DNA of 36,065 nt from Desulfobacterales bacterium (lineage in GTDB: Bacteria > Desulfobacterota > Desulfobacteria > Desulfobacterales > Desulfosalsimonadaceae): contig JAGXLR010000009.1 in NCBI GenBank assembly GCA_018334555.1, positions 1-36,065 on the forward strand, given 5' to 3'. How positions within the stretch are numbered: the stretch's first letter is position 1; each line of letters starts with the position of its first letter. The position numbers and the translations under genes were made by a program. The notes below the pieces were generated by a model. That model ran no database searches. It saw only the letters and a list, made by a program, of their open reading frames with translations, and was not told the DNA's origin. This document shows positions 24,182 through 30,989 of this stretch, one piece after another.

Positions 24182-25453
24182 TCAGGGACTTTTTGGCGCC
24201 ATGGCGCTTTTTTCAAAGTTCAGCGTGGAAAAATAGTCCGCCATTGTCTCCGCGCGCCGGATCCGTTCGACGGTGCCGTCCTTTCTCAGCAAAAGCTCCT
24301 GAGGCCGCAGCTTGGCGTTATAGTTAAACCCCATGGCATGCCCGTGTGCCCCGGTATCCTGAATAACCAGGGTATCTCCGGCCTCGATTTTCGGAAGCCT
24401 GCGTTGAACAGCGAATTTGTCAATATTCTCACACAGGGATCCGACGACATCAACGGTTTCTGCCGTTGTTTCGGTCAAATCTTTGCCCAGCACATCGATA
24501 TGATGATAGGTGTTATACATACCCGGACGCATAAGGGCTGACATGCATGCATCCACCCCGATATATTTCCGATAGATATCCTTATGATTGATTGCTTTTG
24601 TCACCAGAACGCCGTGGGGACCGGTCATGTAACGGCCGCTTTCCATGTAGAGTCTGGGGGCATCCCCGTTTCTCGCTTTGAACGCCTCAAACACCTTTGT
24701 AATTTCGCGGCCCATCGCCTCGATGTCCAACGGTCGGTCCTCCGGTCGGTAGGGAATCCCCAACCCTCCGCCGATATTGATGAATTCGAATTGAATGCCC
24801 AATTCTCCGGATAACCATTCGACCATATCCAAAAGCATTTTTGCGGTCTCAACCATGTATTCGTGGCATCGCTCATTAGAGACCAGCATGGTATGCAGTC
24901 CAAAGCGTTCGGTCCCGAGATCCCGCATTTTTTTATAGGCATGGCGAATCTGATCATGGCTGACGCCGTATTTGGCTTCAACCGGATTGCCGATAATGGT
25001 ATTTCCGGAGCGGCGGGGCCCCGGATTATATCGAAAGCTGATGAGCCCAGGAACAACCGGCAGCTTTTCAATAAGGCTGATATCATCCAGATTCAGTATG
25101 CAGCCACCGTCATCCAGAGCCGCTTCAAAATCTTCGATTGTCGTATTATTCGAAGTAAACATGATCTCCTCGCCCCGGGCGCCGATCCTCCGGGTTAACA
25201 CCAGCTCCGGCACCGAACTGCAGTCGAAGCCGAATGCCATATCTCTCATGATGGACAAGATAGAGGGGTTTGGCAGCGCTTTTACGGCAAAAAATTCTTT
25301 GAATCCGTCGATCGCTGTAAACACTTTTTTCAATTTTTCGCCGGTCTCCCGGATACCGGTTTCATCGTAGATATGAAAAGGCGTCCGGAAATGGTCGCAA
25401 ATTTCCGGCAGAACAGGAAAAAGACGGTTTTTAAAGTTCTCTGTCATTGGCAT
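24182..25453 (-). CDS. lysA: Diaminopimelate decarboxylase-like PLP enzyme
   Basis: A 423-residue fold-type III PLP enzyme. The PLP lysine lies in FFAVKALPNPS (about residue 58). The Gly-rich phosphate site is INIGGGLGIPY. ESGRYMTGPHGVLVT matches the conserved EPGR region. GVDACMSALMRPGMYNTYHHI and GSLCENIDKFAVQRRLP carry the C-terminal catalytic Cys motif, followed by GAHGHAMGFNYN. These fit diaminopimelate decarboxylase, the last step of lysine synthesis, better than ornithine or carboxynorspermidine decarboxylase, though sequence alone cannot exclude another diamino acid substrate. AGGA about 8 nt before ATG 25453 supports the start. It converges on the PEPCK-like gene with only 4 bp between the stop codons. 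Confidence 0.82.
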   Translation of the reverse strand: MPMTENFKNRLFPVLPEICDHFRTPFHIYDETGIRETGEKLKKVFTAIDGFKEFFAVKALPNPSILSIMRDMAFGFDCSSVPELVLTRRIGARGEEIMFTSNNTTIEDFEAALDDGGCILNLDDISLIEKLPVVPGLISFRYNPGPRRSGNTIIGNPVEAKYGVSHDQIRHAYKKMRDLGTERFGLHTMLVSNERCHEYMVETAKMLLDMVEWLSGELGIQFEFINIGGGLGIPYRPEDRPLDIEAMGREITKVFEAFKARNGDAPRLYMESGRYMTGPHGVLVTKAINHKDIYRKYIGVDACMSALMRPGMYNTYHHIDVLGKDLTETTAETVDVVGSLCENIDKFAVQRRLPKIEAGDTLVIQDTGAHGHAMGFNYNAKLRPQELLLRKDGTVERIRRAETMADYFSTLNFEKSAMAPKSP

Positions 25454-25456
25454 ATG

Positions 25457-25629
25457 AATATCCTTGATGGCTTCGTAAAAAGTCCAATATCTGTGTTGCG
25501 CTGCATCCCTCGGAATTTCACGTACAGCTAAGTACGCTGCATTCCTCGGGATTTTGCGCGCCTTGATCTTGAACTTTTTACTTTGCCATCCTAAAATCGA
25601 TTTTTTACGAGATTGTCAATATCCTTGAT
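25457..25629. repeat. Short copy of the TCGTAAAAA-end element with flanking 12-bp direct repeat
   Basis: The element runs from about 25469 to 25617. Its ends, CTTCGTAAAAAGTC and GATTTTTTACGAG, are imperfect inverted repeats. Inside is a hairpin around GTACAGCTAAGTAC and sequence nearly identical to 19572-19732. AATATCCTTGAT occurs directly on both sides (25457-25468 and 25618-25629), as expected for a target site duplication. The left copy lies immediately upstream of the lysA start codon (25453) and supplies its AGGA ribosome binding site. Confidence 0.7.
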
Positions 25630-25711
25630 ATATAGAAATAAAACGGCTGAGCCCTATTTCATAATCATAATTTGAGCATTTTTCAAGGAAGAGATGGAGA
25701 TGGGTTTGTTC

Positions 25712-25739
25712 TTGACAAAAAAAGGTGGGGTGTCAGAAT
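25712..25739 (+). promoter_or_regulatory. Possible sigma70 promoter for the HD-GYP regulator
   Basis: TTGACA (25712-25717) is followed after 16 nt by CAGAAT (four of six consensus bases) in an AT-rich context, giving a leader of about 85-90 nt before the ATG at 25834. The -35 is perfect, the -10 is weak. Confidence 0.35.
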
Positions 25740-25833
25740 TTAAATAATTTTTGAACAGGATCGGGAAAATTCGGGAATAAACAGAAGCGTTCCGTTTTCC
25801 GTTTGAAAAAACACAAGGCTAAGCTATCCGCCC

Positions 25834-27363
25834 ATGGATATAAGTAAATCCAGACAGACCATTCTCTTGGTTGACGATGAAATCAGCATTCTTGAAGTGG
25901 CAAGGGAGCATTTTCAGGATCTGGGCTATGATGTGCGGATCGCCCGGGATGGACGTGAAGCGGTTAATATTATAGAAACAAACAGCATGCCTATTGATTG
26001 TTGTTTTACCGATATTAATATGCCGGAAATGGACGGACTGGAGTTGGCCGAATATATAAGAACCCATGACAATACCGTCCCTGTGGTGATAATGACCGGC
26101 TATCCCTCCCTTGACAATACGCTGAGGACATTGAAAAACGGGGTCGTCGATTTTCTGATCAAACCGGTTGACCTCAACCAGATGTCGCTTTGCCTTAAAC
26201 GCGTGTTGCGCGAGCGGGAACTGTTTATCAAGAATATTCTGCTTAACAAGGAGCTCGAGAGCAAGCAGCGGATTGAAGAGCTAAACCGCGAGCTGGTGAT
26301 GAAAGTGGATGAGCTCCGGATTCTAAACAAAATAATGACGGAGCTCGTGTCCCTGCGAAGCGGATCGGAGGTTTTTCAGCATTTGGTTCACATGGCCACA
26401 GACATCGTGCCGGCTGAGAACTCCGTGTTCTATGTGGTCAGCCAAGATTTCGATAGGCCTTTTGAGCTTTCTGTGACGGGTTCTAAAACGCAAAAGGCCA
26501 TTAATTCCGAATTGCATCCAGTGATAGAGGATATGGCTTCAAATGGCAAGCCCTTGTTGATTTCTGAAAACGGCGATTATAGTGAGCTGCCCTTCCCCAT
26601 TTATTCTTTTTTGGGAGTTCCTCTGAATATAAGAAATAAAGTCTTCGGCGTGCTTGCAGCCTATCGCGTAACGAAAGACAGGAGCTTGACAGAGAAGGAT
26701 TTGTACTATCTAACGTTCATGACCCAGCAGGCCGGATATCTTGTTGAAAATCTGGCCTTATACGAGAATATTTATGAAAATCTGTTTGCTACCCTGTCGG
26801 CTTTCGTAAAAACTGTGGAAGCCCGGGATATATATACCAAGCAGCACTCCAACCGGGTAACCGATATGGCGGTTATCATTGCTAGGGCTTGGGGGTGTTC
26901 CAAAGAAGAGCTCGATGTGTTGGATTTTGCCGGACGGCTGCATGATATCGGCAAGATCGGTATCCGGGATGATATTTTACTAAAGCCCGGCCCCCTTACA
27001 ACGGCCGAGTATGAAAAGATCAAGGCGCATCCGGTCATCGGGGAAAGCATTATCGGGCAAATGGGCCTATGGGACCGGGAAAAAAAAATCATTCGGCATC
27101 ATCATGAGAGGTATGACGGCTCCGGATATCCGGATGGCCTGACGGGTCCGGATATTCCGATTCTGGCCAGAATACTGGCTGTTGCGGATGCCTACGATGC
27201 GATGGTTTCAGAGCGCGCGTATCGAAAGGAAATGCCGCCCGAAGAAGTGATCCGAACAATAAAATCGGTCAAGGGCTCTCAATTGGATCCTGAGGTTGTC
27301 GATCTTTTTGTTTCTCTTTGTGAGGGCGACCGGTTTGCCAAAATTTACCAGGCCGCCGGCTAA
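25834..27363 (+). CDS. Response regulator with receiver, GAF-like and HD-GYP domains
   Basis: A 509-residue cytoplasmic protein. The receiver domain (residues ~8-125) has the acidic pair VDDE, phospho-acceptor Asp60 in CFTDINMPEMDG, the MTG threonine and the IKPVD lysine. A coiled linker (ELESKQRIEELNRELVMKVDEL) leads to a GAF-like sensor domain (about 170-315). The C-terminal HD-GYP domain (about 325-500) has GRLHDIGKIGI, HPVIGESI and HHHERYDGSGYPDGLTGPDIP, so all metal and GYP residues are present. Such proteins hydrolyse cyclic di-GMP in response to a sensor kinase. No kinase gene is adjacent, so the partner is elsewhere. The type IV pilus operon starts 615 bp downstream on the same strand, and c-di-GMP commonly controls pili, but a link here is only inferred. 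Confidence 0.92.
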   Translation: MDISKSRQTILLVDDEISILEVAREHFQDLGYDVRIARDGREAVNIIETNSMPIDCCFTDINMPEMDGLELAEYIRTHDNTVPVVIMTGYPSLDNTLRTLKNGVVDFLIKPVDLNQMSLCLKRVLRERELFIKNILLNKELESKQRIEELNRELVMKVDELRILNKIMTELVSLRSGSEVFQHLVHMATDIVPAENSVFYVVSQDFDRPFELSVTGSKTQKAINSELHPVIEDMASNGKPLLISENGDYSELPFPIYSFLGVPLNIRNKVFGVLAAYRVTKDRSLTEKDLYYLTFMTQQAGYLVENLALYENIYENLFATLSAFVKTVEARDIYTKQHSNRVTDMAVIIARAWGCSKEELDVLDFAGRLHDIGKIGIRDDILLKPGPLTTAEYEKIKAHPVIGESIIGQMGLWDREKKIIRHHHERYDGSGYPDGLTGPDIPILARILAVADAYDAMVSERAYRKEMPPEEVIRTIKSVKGSQLDPEVVDLFVSLCEGDRFAKIYQAAG

Positions 27364-27978
27364 CGATACGCTTTGTTCCTTTCGGCTGGGCTGAACGACA
27401 GGCGGACATGTATACCTAAATTTAGGGTATATTTTTGTGAACTCCTGGATACAATCATATACACCCAAAGCGGCGGATAAATGTCCGGCGAAGAATCCTA
27501 TCGCCTCGGAATCAATCGCTTTTTTACGAAAGCCCCAAATCCACGGAGTCGAAAATGTGACTATGGCAGGAAAATTGCAAAGATACAGGCCAGCGACTAG
27601 CTAAACACTTGGATTCTAAGGAATGAACAAGGGTTCTATAAAGAAATGCTTCAGAATAAAAAGTTTTATTGATAATTTTCTTGACATAACAACAATTTAA
27701 CGGCAAAAATGGGTTTAACTATTCAATGCCGACTTGCAAATCGTAGAAAGCTGTGGTAACCGGTCAGTATCTTTAACTGAATGCCTATAACCCTGACAAC
27801 TGGTGCGAGTGAGTGTTTTGAAAAAATACCCCCATGCCTTGACATTGCAGTTATCCGCTTTAAAACATCAGTTTTCCCATATATCGGATATTTTTCTTAT
27901 ATCCCGTGGCACGCAAGTTTTTCCTTCTTTTCCATACGCCAACACAAAACCCTTAAGGATATTACATAGAGACATATC
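27364..27978. other. Intergenic region upstream of the pil operon
   Basis: This 615-bp gap shows no credible gene. It starts with a palindrome at 27411-27431. A fragment resembling the repeat-element end (GCTTTTTTACGAAAGCC) lies at 27519-27535. A shortened CGCTCAATTTAGG-family copy lies at 27732-27754. A weak sigma70 candidate has TTGACA at 27681-27686 with AAAAAT 18 nt later, but it would give a leader of about 270 nt before pilM. The real pil promoter is not obvious to me. Confidence 0.5.
27411..27431. terminator. AT-rich palindrome, possible terminator after the HD-GYP gene
   Basis: TATACCTAAATTTAGGGTAT plus A is a near-perfect palindrome (one unpaired G) followed by TTTTTG, about 48 bp after the stop codon. 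It could be a weak intrinsic terminator or an operator site. The stem is AT-rich, which argues for caution. Confidence 0.35.
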
Positions 27979-29031
27979 ATGATATTTGCGCCTAAGAATC
28001 AGCTTATCGGGTTGGATATCGGGTCAAGAGCCATTAAGGCCGCTGAAGTCGTCGAAACCAAAAATGGTTGGGAGTTGAAAAAATTCGGTAGCATCGATAT
28101 CGAACCGGGGGCAATCGAGGAGGGTGTGATCAAAAACCCCGACGTATTATCAAACGCCATCAACCAGTTGTTCGACCTGTATAGTTTTAGAAAAAAAACG
28201 GTCGCCATTTCCATTGGCGGCTATTCGGTAATCGTCAAGAACATCAATATTCAGAAAATGCCTGAGGAGCAGCTGGCCGATTCGTTGAATTTTGAAGCCG
28301 AGCAGTATATTCCCTTTGATATAAATGATGTTAATATCGATTTTCAGCTGCTGGGGGAAAATGAGCAGAATCCGAATCAGATGAATGTGTTGCTGGTGGC
28401 CGCCAAGAAGGACATGGTCAGCGATTATATTAATTTGATCGACAACGCCCAGCTCAATCTATGCATTATAGATATTGACGCATTTGCCCTGCAGAACATC
28501 TATGAGGCCAACTACGGGGAGCAGGGGGAGAATGTCGCGTTGATCGATATCGGCGCCAGTAAGACCTCAATCAATATATTAAAGGGCAATACATCCGTTT
28601 TTTTAAGAGACGTTTCTTTCGGGTGTGCCCAGATAACAGAAAAGATCGCATCCATCGCCAATTGCTCGCTGGCAGAGGCTGAAACCATTCGGCAGCAGGA
28701 GGAGCCGGATAAAATTTCCCCGGAGAATCTCGCGCAGGTGGTCTCGTCAGTTGTAAACGATTGGTGCGATGAAATTGTCCGGGCGCTCGATTTTTTTAAG
28801 TCAACCAATCCCGATGAAGAGATGAGGCAGATTGTTCTGAGCGGGGGAGGCGCAAATATCAAGGAGTTCAGAGAGCTCCTGGCCATGCAGACGTCGGCCG
28901 AAGTCAGCGTAATTAATCCGTTTAAAAACTTTTCAATCAGTAGTAATCAGAATGACACCTATTTAAAACAGATCGCGCCTCAGGCTGCCATAGCGATGGG
29001 GCTCGCATTAAGAAGAGTGGATGACAAATGA
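27979..29031 (+). CDS. pilM: Type IV pilus inner-membrane platform protein PilM
   Basis: A 350-residue actin-like ATPase-fold protein. LIGLDIGSRAIKAAEVV near residues 10-26 is the phosphate-1 region. VAISIGGYSVIVKNINIQKMPEEQLADSLNFEAEQYIPFDINDV is the PilM signature region. VALIDIGASKTSINIL is phosphate-2, and QIVLSGGGANIKEF the adenosine region. PilM is cytoplasmic and binds the N-terminal INLLPYR peptide of PilN, coupling the assembly motor to the PilNO membrane complex. It opens the pilMNOPQ operon and overlaps pilN by 4 nt. Its ribosome binding site is weak. Length is normal for the family. Confidence 0.95.
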   Translation: MIFAPKNQLIGLDIGSRAIKAAEVVETKNGWELKKFGSIDIEPGAIEEGVIKNPDVLSNAINQLFDLYSFRKKTVAISIGGYSVIVKNINIQKMPEEQLADSLNFEAEQYIPFDINDVNIDFQLLGENEQNPNQMNVLLVAAKKDMVSDYINLIDNAQLNLCIIDIDAFALQNIYEANYGEQGENVALIDIGASKTSINILKGNTSVFLRDVSFGCAQITEKIASIANCSLAEAETIRQQEEPDKISPENLAQVVSSVVNDWCDEIVRALDFFKSTNPDEEMRQIVLSGGGANIKEFRELLAMQTSAEVSVINPFKNFSISSNQNDTYLKQIAPQAAIAMGLALRRVDDK

Positions 29032-29603
29032 TAAGGATTAACTTACTTCCCTATCGGGCTGCCCGGACGAAGGAGAATATACGACGTCAGATTTCTGTTT
29101 TTAGTCTCTCAATCGTTCTGATCATTATCCTTTTTTGGGTATTTAATGGGTATTTAAACGGGCGGATTGAAAAACTTTCCGTCAAGCTTGACGATCTGCA
29201 GAAGGAGGTCAAGCGATATGAAGAAAAGGCCAAGCGGGTTGAGGAGATCAAGGAGAAACTGGCCTCGCTCAATAAGAAGATTGAAATCGTCAACCAGCTG
29301 AAAGCTTTTCGTAAGGCTCCACCGAAACTGCTTGCTGAAATGACCGAAAAGGTCGTTCCCGATCGGATGCAGTTGACAAAGTTCAGTGCGGATAAAAACA
29401 GTGTCTCTCTCGAAGGAATGGCACTCGACAATGAAACGATCGCCGTTTTCATGACCCGCCTGGAACGATCAAGCCTGTTTAACGGTGTAAACCTCAAATC
29501 GGCCAAGCAGGAGACGAAGTTCAATATTGATATGAAAAACTTTAATATCGTATGTAAAAAAGCCGTAACCCAGGAGCCGGATAAAAAGAAGGCGGATAAG
29601 TAA
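29028..29603 (+). CDS. pilN: Type IV pilus assembly protein PilN
   Basis: A 191-residue bitopic inner-membrane protein. The cytoplasmic N-terminal peptide MIRINLLPYRAAR carries the conserved PilM-binding motif. One membrane helix (FSLSIVLIIILFWVFNGYL, ~25-43) follows, then a coiled coil (KLSVKLDDLQKEVKRYEEKAKRVEEIKEK) and a periplasmic ferredoxin-like domain with VSLEGMALDNETIAVFMTRLERSSLFNGV. PilN forms heterodimers with PilO. Its ATG overlaps the pilM stop (ATGA) and its stop overlaps the pilO ATG by one base, so the three are co-translated. Confidence 0.94.
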   Translation: MIRINLLPYRAARTKENIRRQISVFSLSIVLIIILFWVFNGYLNGRIEKLSVKLDDLQKEVKRYEEKAKRVEEIKEKLASLNKKIEIVNQLKAFRKAPPKLLAEMTEKVVPDRMQLTKFSADKNSVSLEGMALDNETIAVFMTRLERSSLFNGVNLKSAKQETKFNIDMKNFNIVCKKAVTQEPDKKKADK

Positions 29604-30235
29604 TGAAAAAGGCCAATTTGTCAAATTCAATTGAACCGTGGATTCAAAAAATCGGTCAACTTTCAAAGCTTCAGCGGATTCTCATTGCTGCCGCTATTTT
29701 GGTGGTGATCGTCGGCGTTTTTATCTATTTTTGCTGTCTGCCGAAGTATCAAAAAATTGACCGCCTAAAAGAGGATATCGCAAAAACCGAAAAGAAACTG
29801 GCGGATACGAAGAAGAAGGCCGCGGCGCTCGAGGAATACAAGGCCCAGATGGAGGCCGCAAGGGCCAAGTTTACGATCGTATCAAGAGCCCTTCCGCTAA
29901 AAGACGAGGTGCCGTCGCTTTTAACCAGTATTTCCCAGGCAGGCAAGGACGCCGGGCTTACCTTCATGCTTTTTGAGCCCAAGGCAGAAAAAAAACAGGA
30001 CTTCTATGCCGAAATCCCGATAAAAATGGAGCTTTCCGGCAGCTACCATGATCTTGGTGAGTTTTTTGATAAGCTCGCCGGTATGTCCCGGATAGTCAAT
30101 GTCAAACAATTTGAAATGACATCAGCGGATGCCGTGTCAAGGAAACTAAAAATAAACTGTACCGCAGAAACCTATAAGTTTATCGAGTCCTCTGAAAAAG
30201 GCGAGGAAAAGAAAGGCAAGAAAAACAAAAAATAG
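29603..30235 (+). CDS. pilO: Type IV pilus assembly protein PilO
   Basis: A 210-residue bitopic protein with a membrane helix at about residues 30-50 (ILIAAAILVVIVGVFIYFCC). A coiled coil follows (LKEDIAKTEKKLADTKKKAAALEEYKAQMEAAR), then a periplasmic domain with the PilO-type LPLKDEVPSLLTSISQAGKDAGL and IPIKMELSGSYHDLGEFFDKLAGMSRIVNV. It aligns the inner-membrane platform with PilP and the secretin. The C-terminus is strikingly Lys/Glu-rich (SSEKGEEKKGKKNKK). The gene starts one base inside the pilN stop and precedes pilP by 21 nt. Confidence 0.94.
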   Translation: MKKANLSNSIEPWIQKIGQLSKLQRILIAAAILVVIVGVFIYFCCLPKYQKIDRLKEDIAKTEKKLADTKKKAAALEEYKAQMEAARAKFTIVSRALPLKDEVPSLLTSISQAGKDAGLTFMLFEPKAEKKQDFYAEIPIKMELSGSYHDLGEFFDKLAGMSRIVNVKQFEMTSADAVSRKLKINCTAETYKFIESSEKGEEKKGKKNKK

Positions 30236-30256
30236 CCTAAAAGAAAAAGATATATC

Positions 30257-30973
30257 ATGCAAAGACTTACTCTAAAAATTGGTTGTTTCCTGTGTTGTCT
30301 GTTTGTCGTGGGAACCTTTGGCAGGGCTCAGGCCGCAAAGTCATCGGTCCGGCATATAAGCAATCGGATAAAAATTGAAAGGCCGGAAAAGCCGTCACCG
30401 CAAACGGCTGAAGCCCCCCGGGAAAAAACGGCGAAGCAGGGCCAAAAGCAAGCGGCAGCGGAAAAACCGGAGAAAGGCCCGGCAGAAAAACAGGCGGTTG
30501 AAGAAGAAGCCGAAAAAACCGCGAAAAAGCCGAAGGCCAAAGGGGAAAGATCCAAAGCGGCGGAAATGCAAGAAGAAGCCGTCAGCCTCATGGGCGACAA
30601 GGAAACGCTTTATGCACGGAAGGGGAAGCCGGATCCGTTTGCCCCCTTTGTCCAGGGGGCCGAACCGGAATCTGCGGCCGAGGGGGAAAAGGAACCGCTG
30701 GGTGCGGATCGAAACCGTCCCAAGACGCCGCTTGAGCGCTTCAGTCTGGGACAGCTTCGCCTGACTGCGGTAATGAAAATGCCGGATCGGCGGATTGCGA
30801 TGGTTGAAGAATCCGCCGGCAAGGGATATGTAGTAAAAAAAGGAACCTATATAGGGGATCAGGGTGGTCAGATAACCCGGATCCTAGAGGAAGCCATTGT
30901 CATTGAGGAAAAGTATCGGGATGCCTTTGGCAATGTCAAAGTCCGGGAAAAAAAATTAAAACTTCAGAAATAG
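30257..30973 (+). CDS. pilP: Type IV pilus assembly protein PilP, without lipobox
   Basis: A 238-residue periplasmic protein. The N-terminal signal (IGCFLCCLFVVGTFGRAQA) ends in an AQA-A type I cleavage site; the cysteines are not in a lipobox, whereas classical PilP is a lipoprotein. A long Lys/Glu/Ala/Pro-rich disordered linker (about residues 40-110) reaches the compact C-terminal PilP domain. That domain has LERFSLGQLRLTAVMKMPDRRIAMVEESAGKGYVVKKGTYIG, then the basic tail KVREKKLKLQK. PilP links PilNO to the N0 domain of PilQ. The linker is longer than in many relatives and could span a wide periplasm. It lies 16 nt upstream of pilQ. Confidence 0.9.
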   Translation: MQRLTLKIGCFLCCLFVVGTFGRAQAAKSSVRHISNRIKIERPEKPSPQTAEAPREKTAKQGQKQAAAEKPEKGPAEKQAVEEEAEKTAKKPKAKGERSKAAEMQEEAVSLMGDKETLYARKGKPDPFAPFVQGAEPESAAEGEKEPLGADRNRPKTPLERFSLGQLRLTAVMKMPDRRIAMVEESAGKGYVVKKGTYIGDQGGQITRILEEAIVIEEKYRDAFGNVKVREKKLKLQK

Positions 30974-30989
30974 CCTGGAGAACTTAAAC

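Larger units (their letters stand above)
25454..25833. other. Divergent intergenic region between lysA and the HD-GYP regulator
   Basis: The 380-bp gap holds the 150-bp repeat element on the lysA side. A decayed CGCTCAATTTAGG-family fragment lies near 25669-25688 (TTTGAGCATTTTTCAAGG). A candidate plus-strand promoter lies at 25712-25739. No gene is visible. Confidence 0.6.

Noticed and set aside
27907-27923. TGGCACG followed by TTTTT, resembling a sigma54 -24/-12 promoter about 55 nt before pilM
   Set aside because: The -24 half is perfect but the essential GC of the -12 element (TTGC) is missing, so sigma54 recognition is unlikely.
27781-27969. 62-codon plus-strand frame upstream of pilM
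   Set aside because: No ribosome binding site, unusual composition, no recognisable motif, and it lies in a region with repeat fragments.
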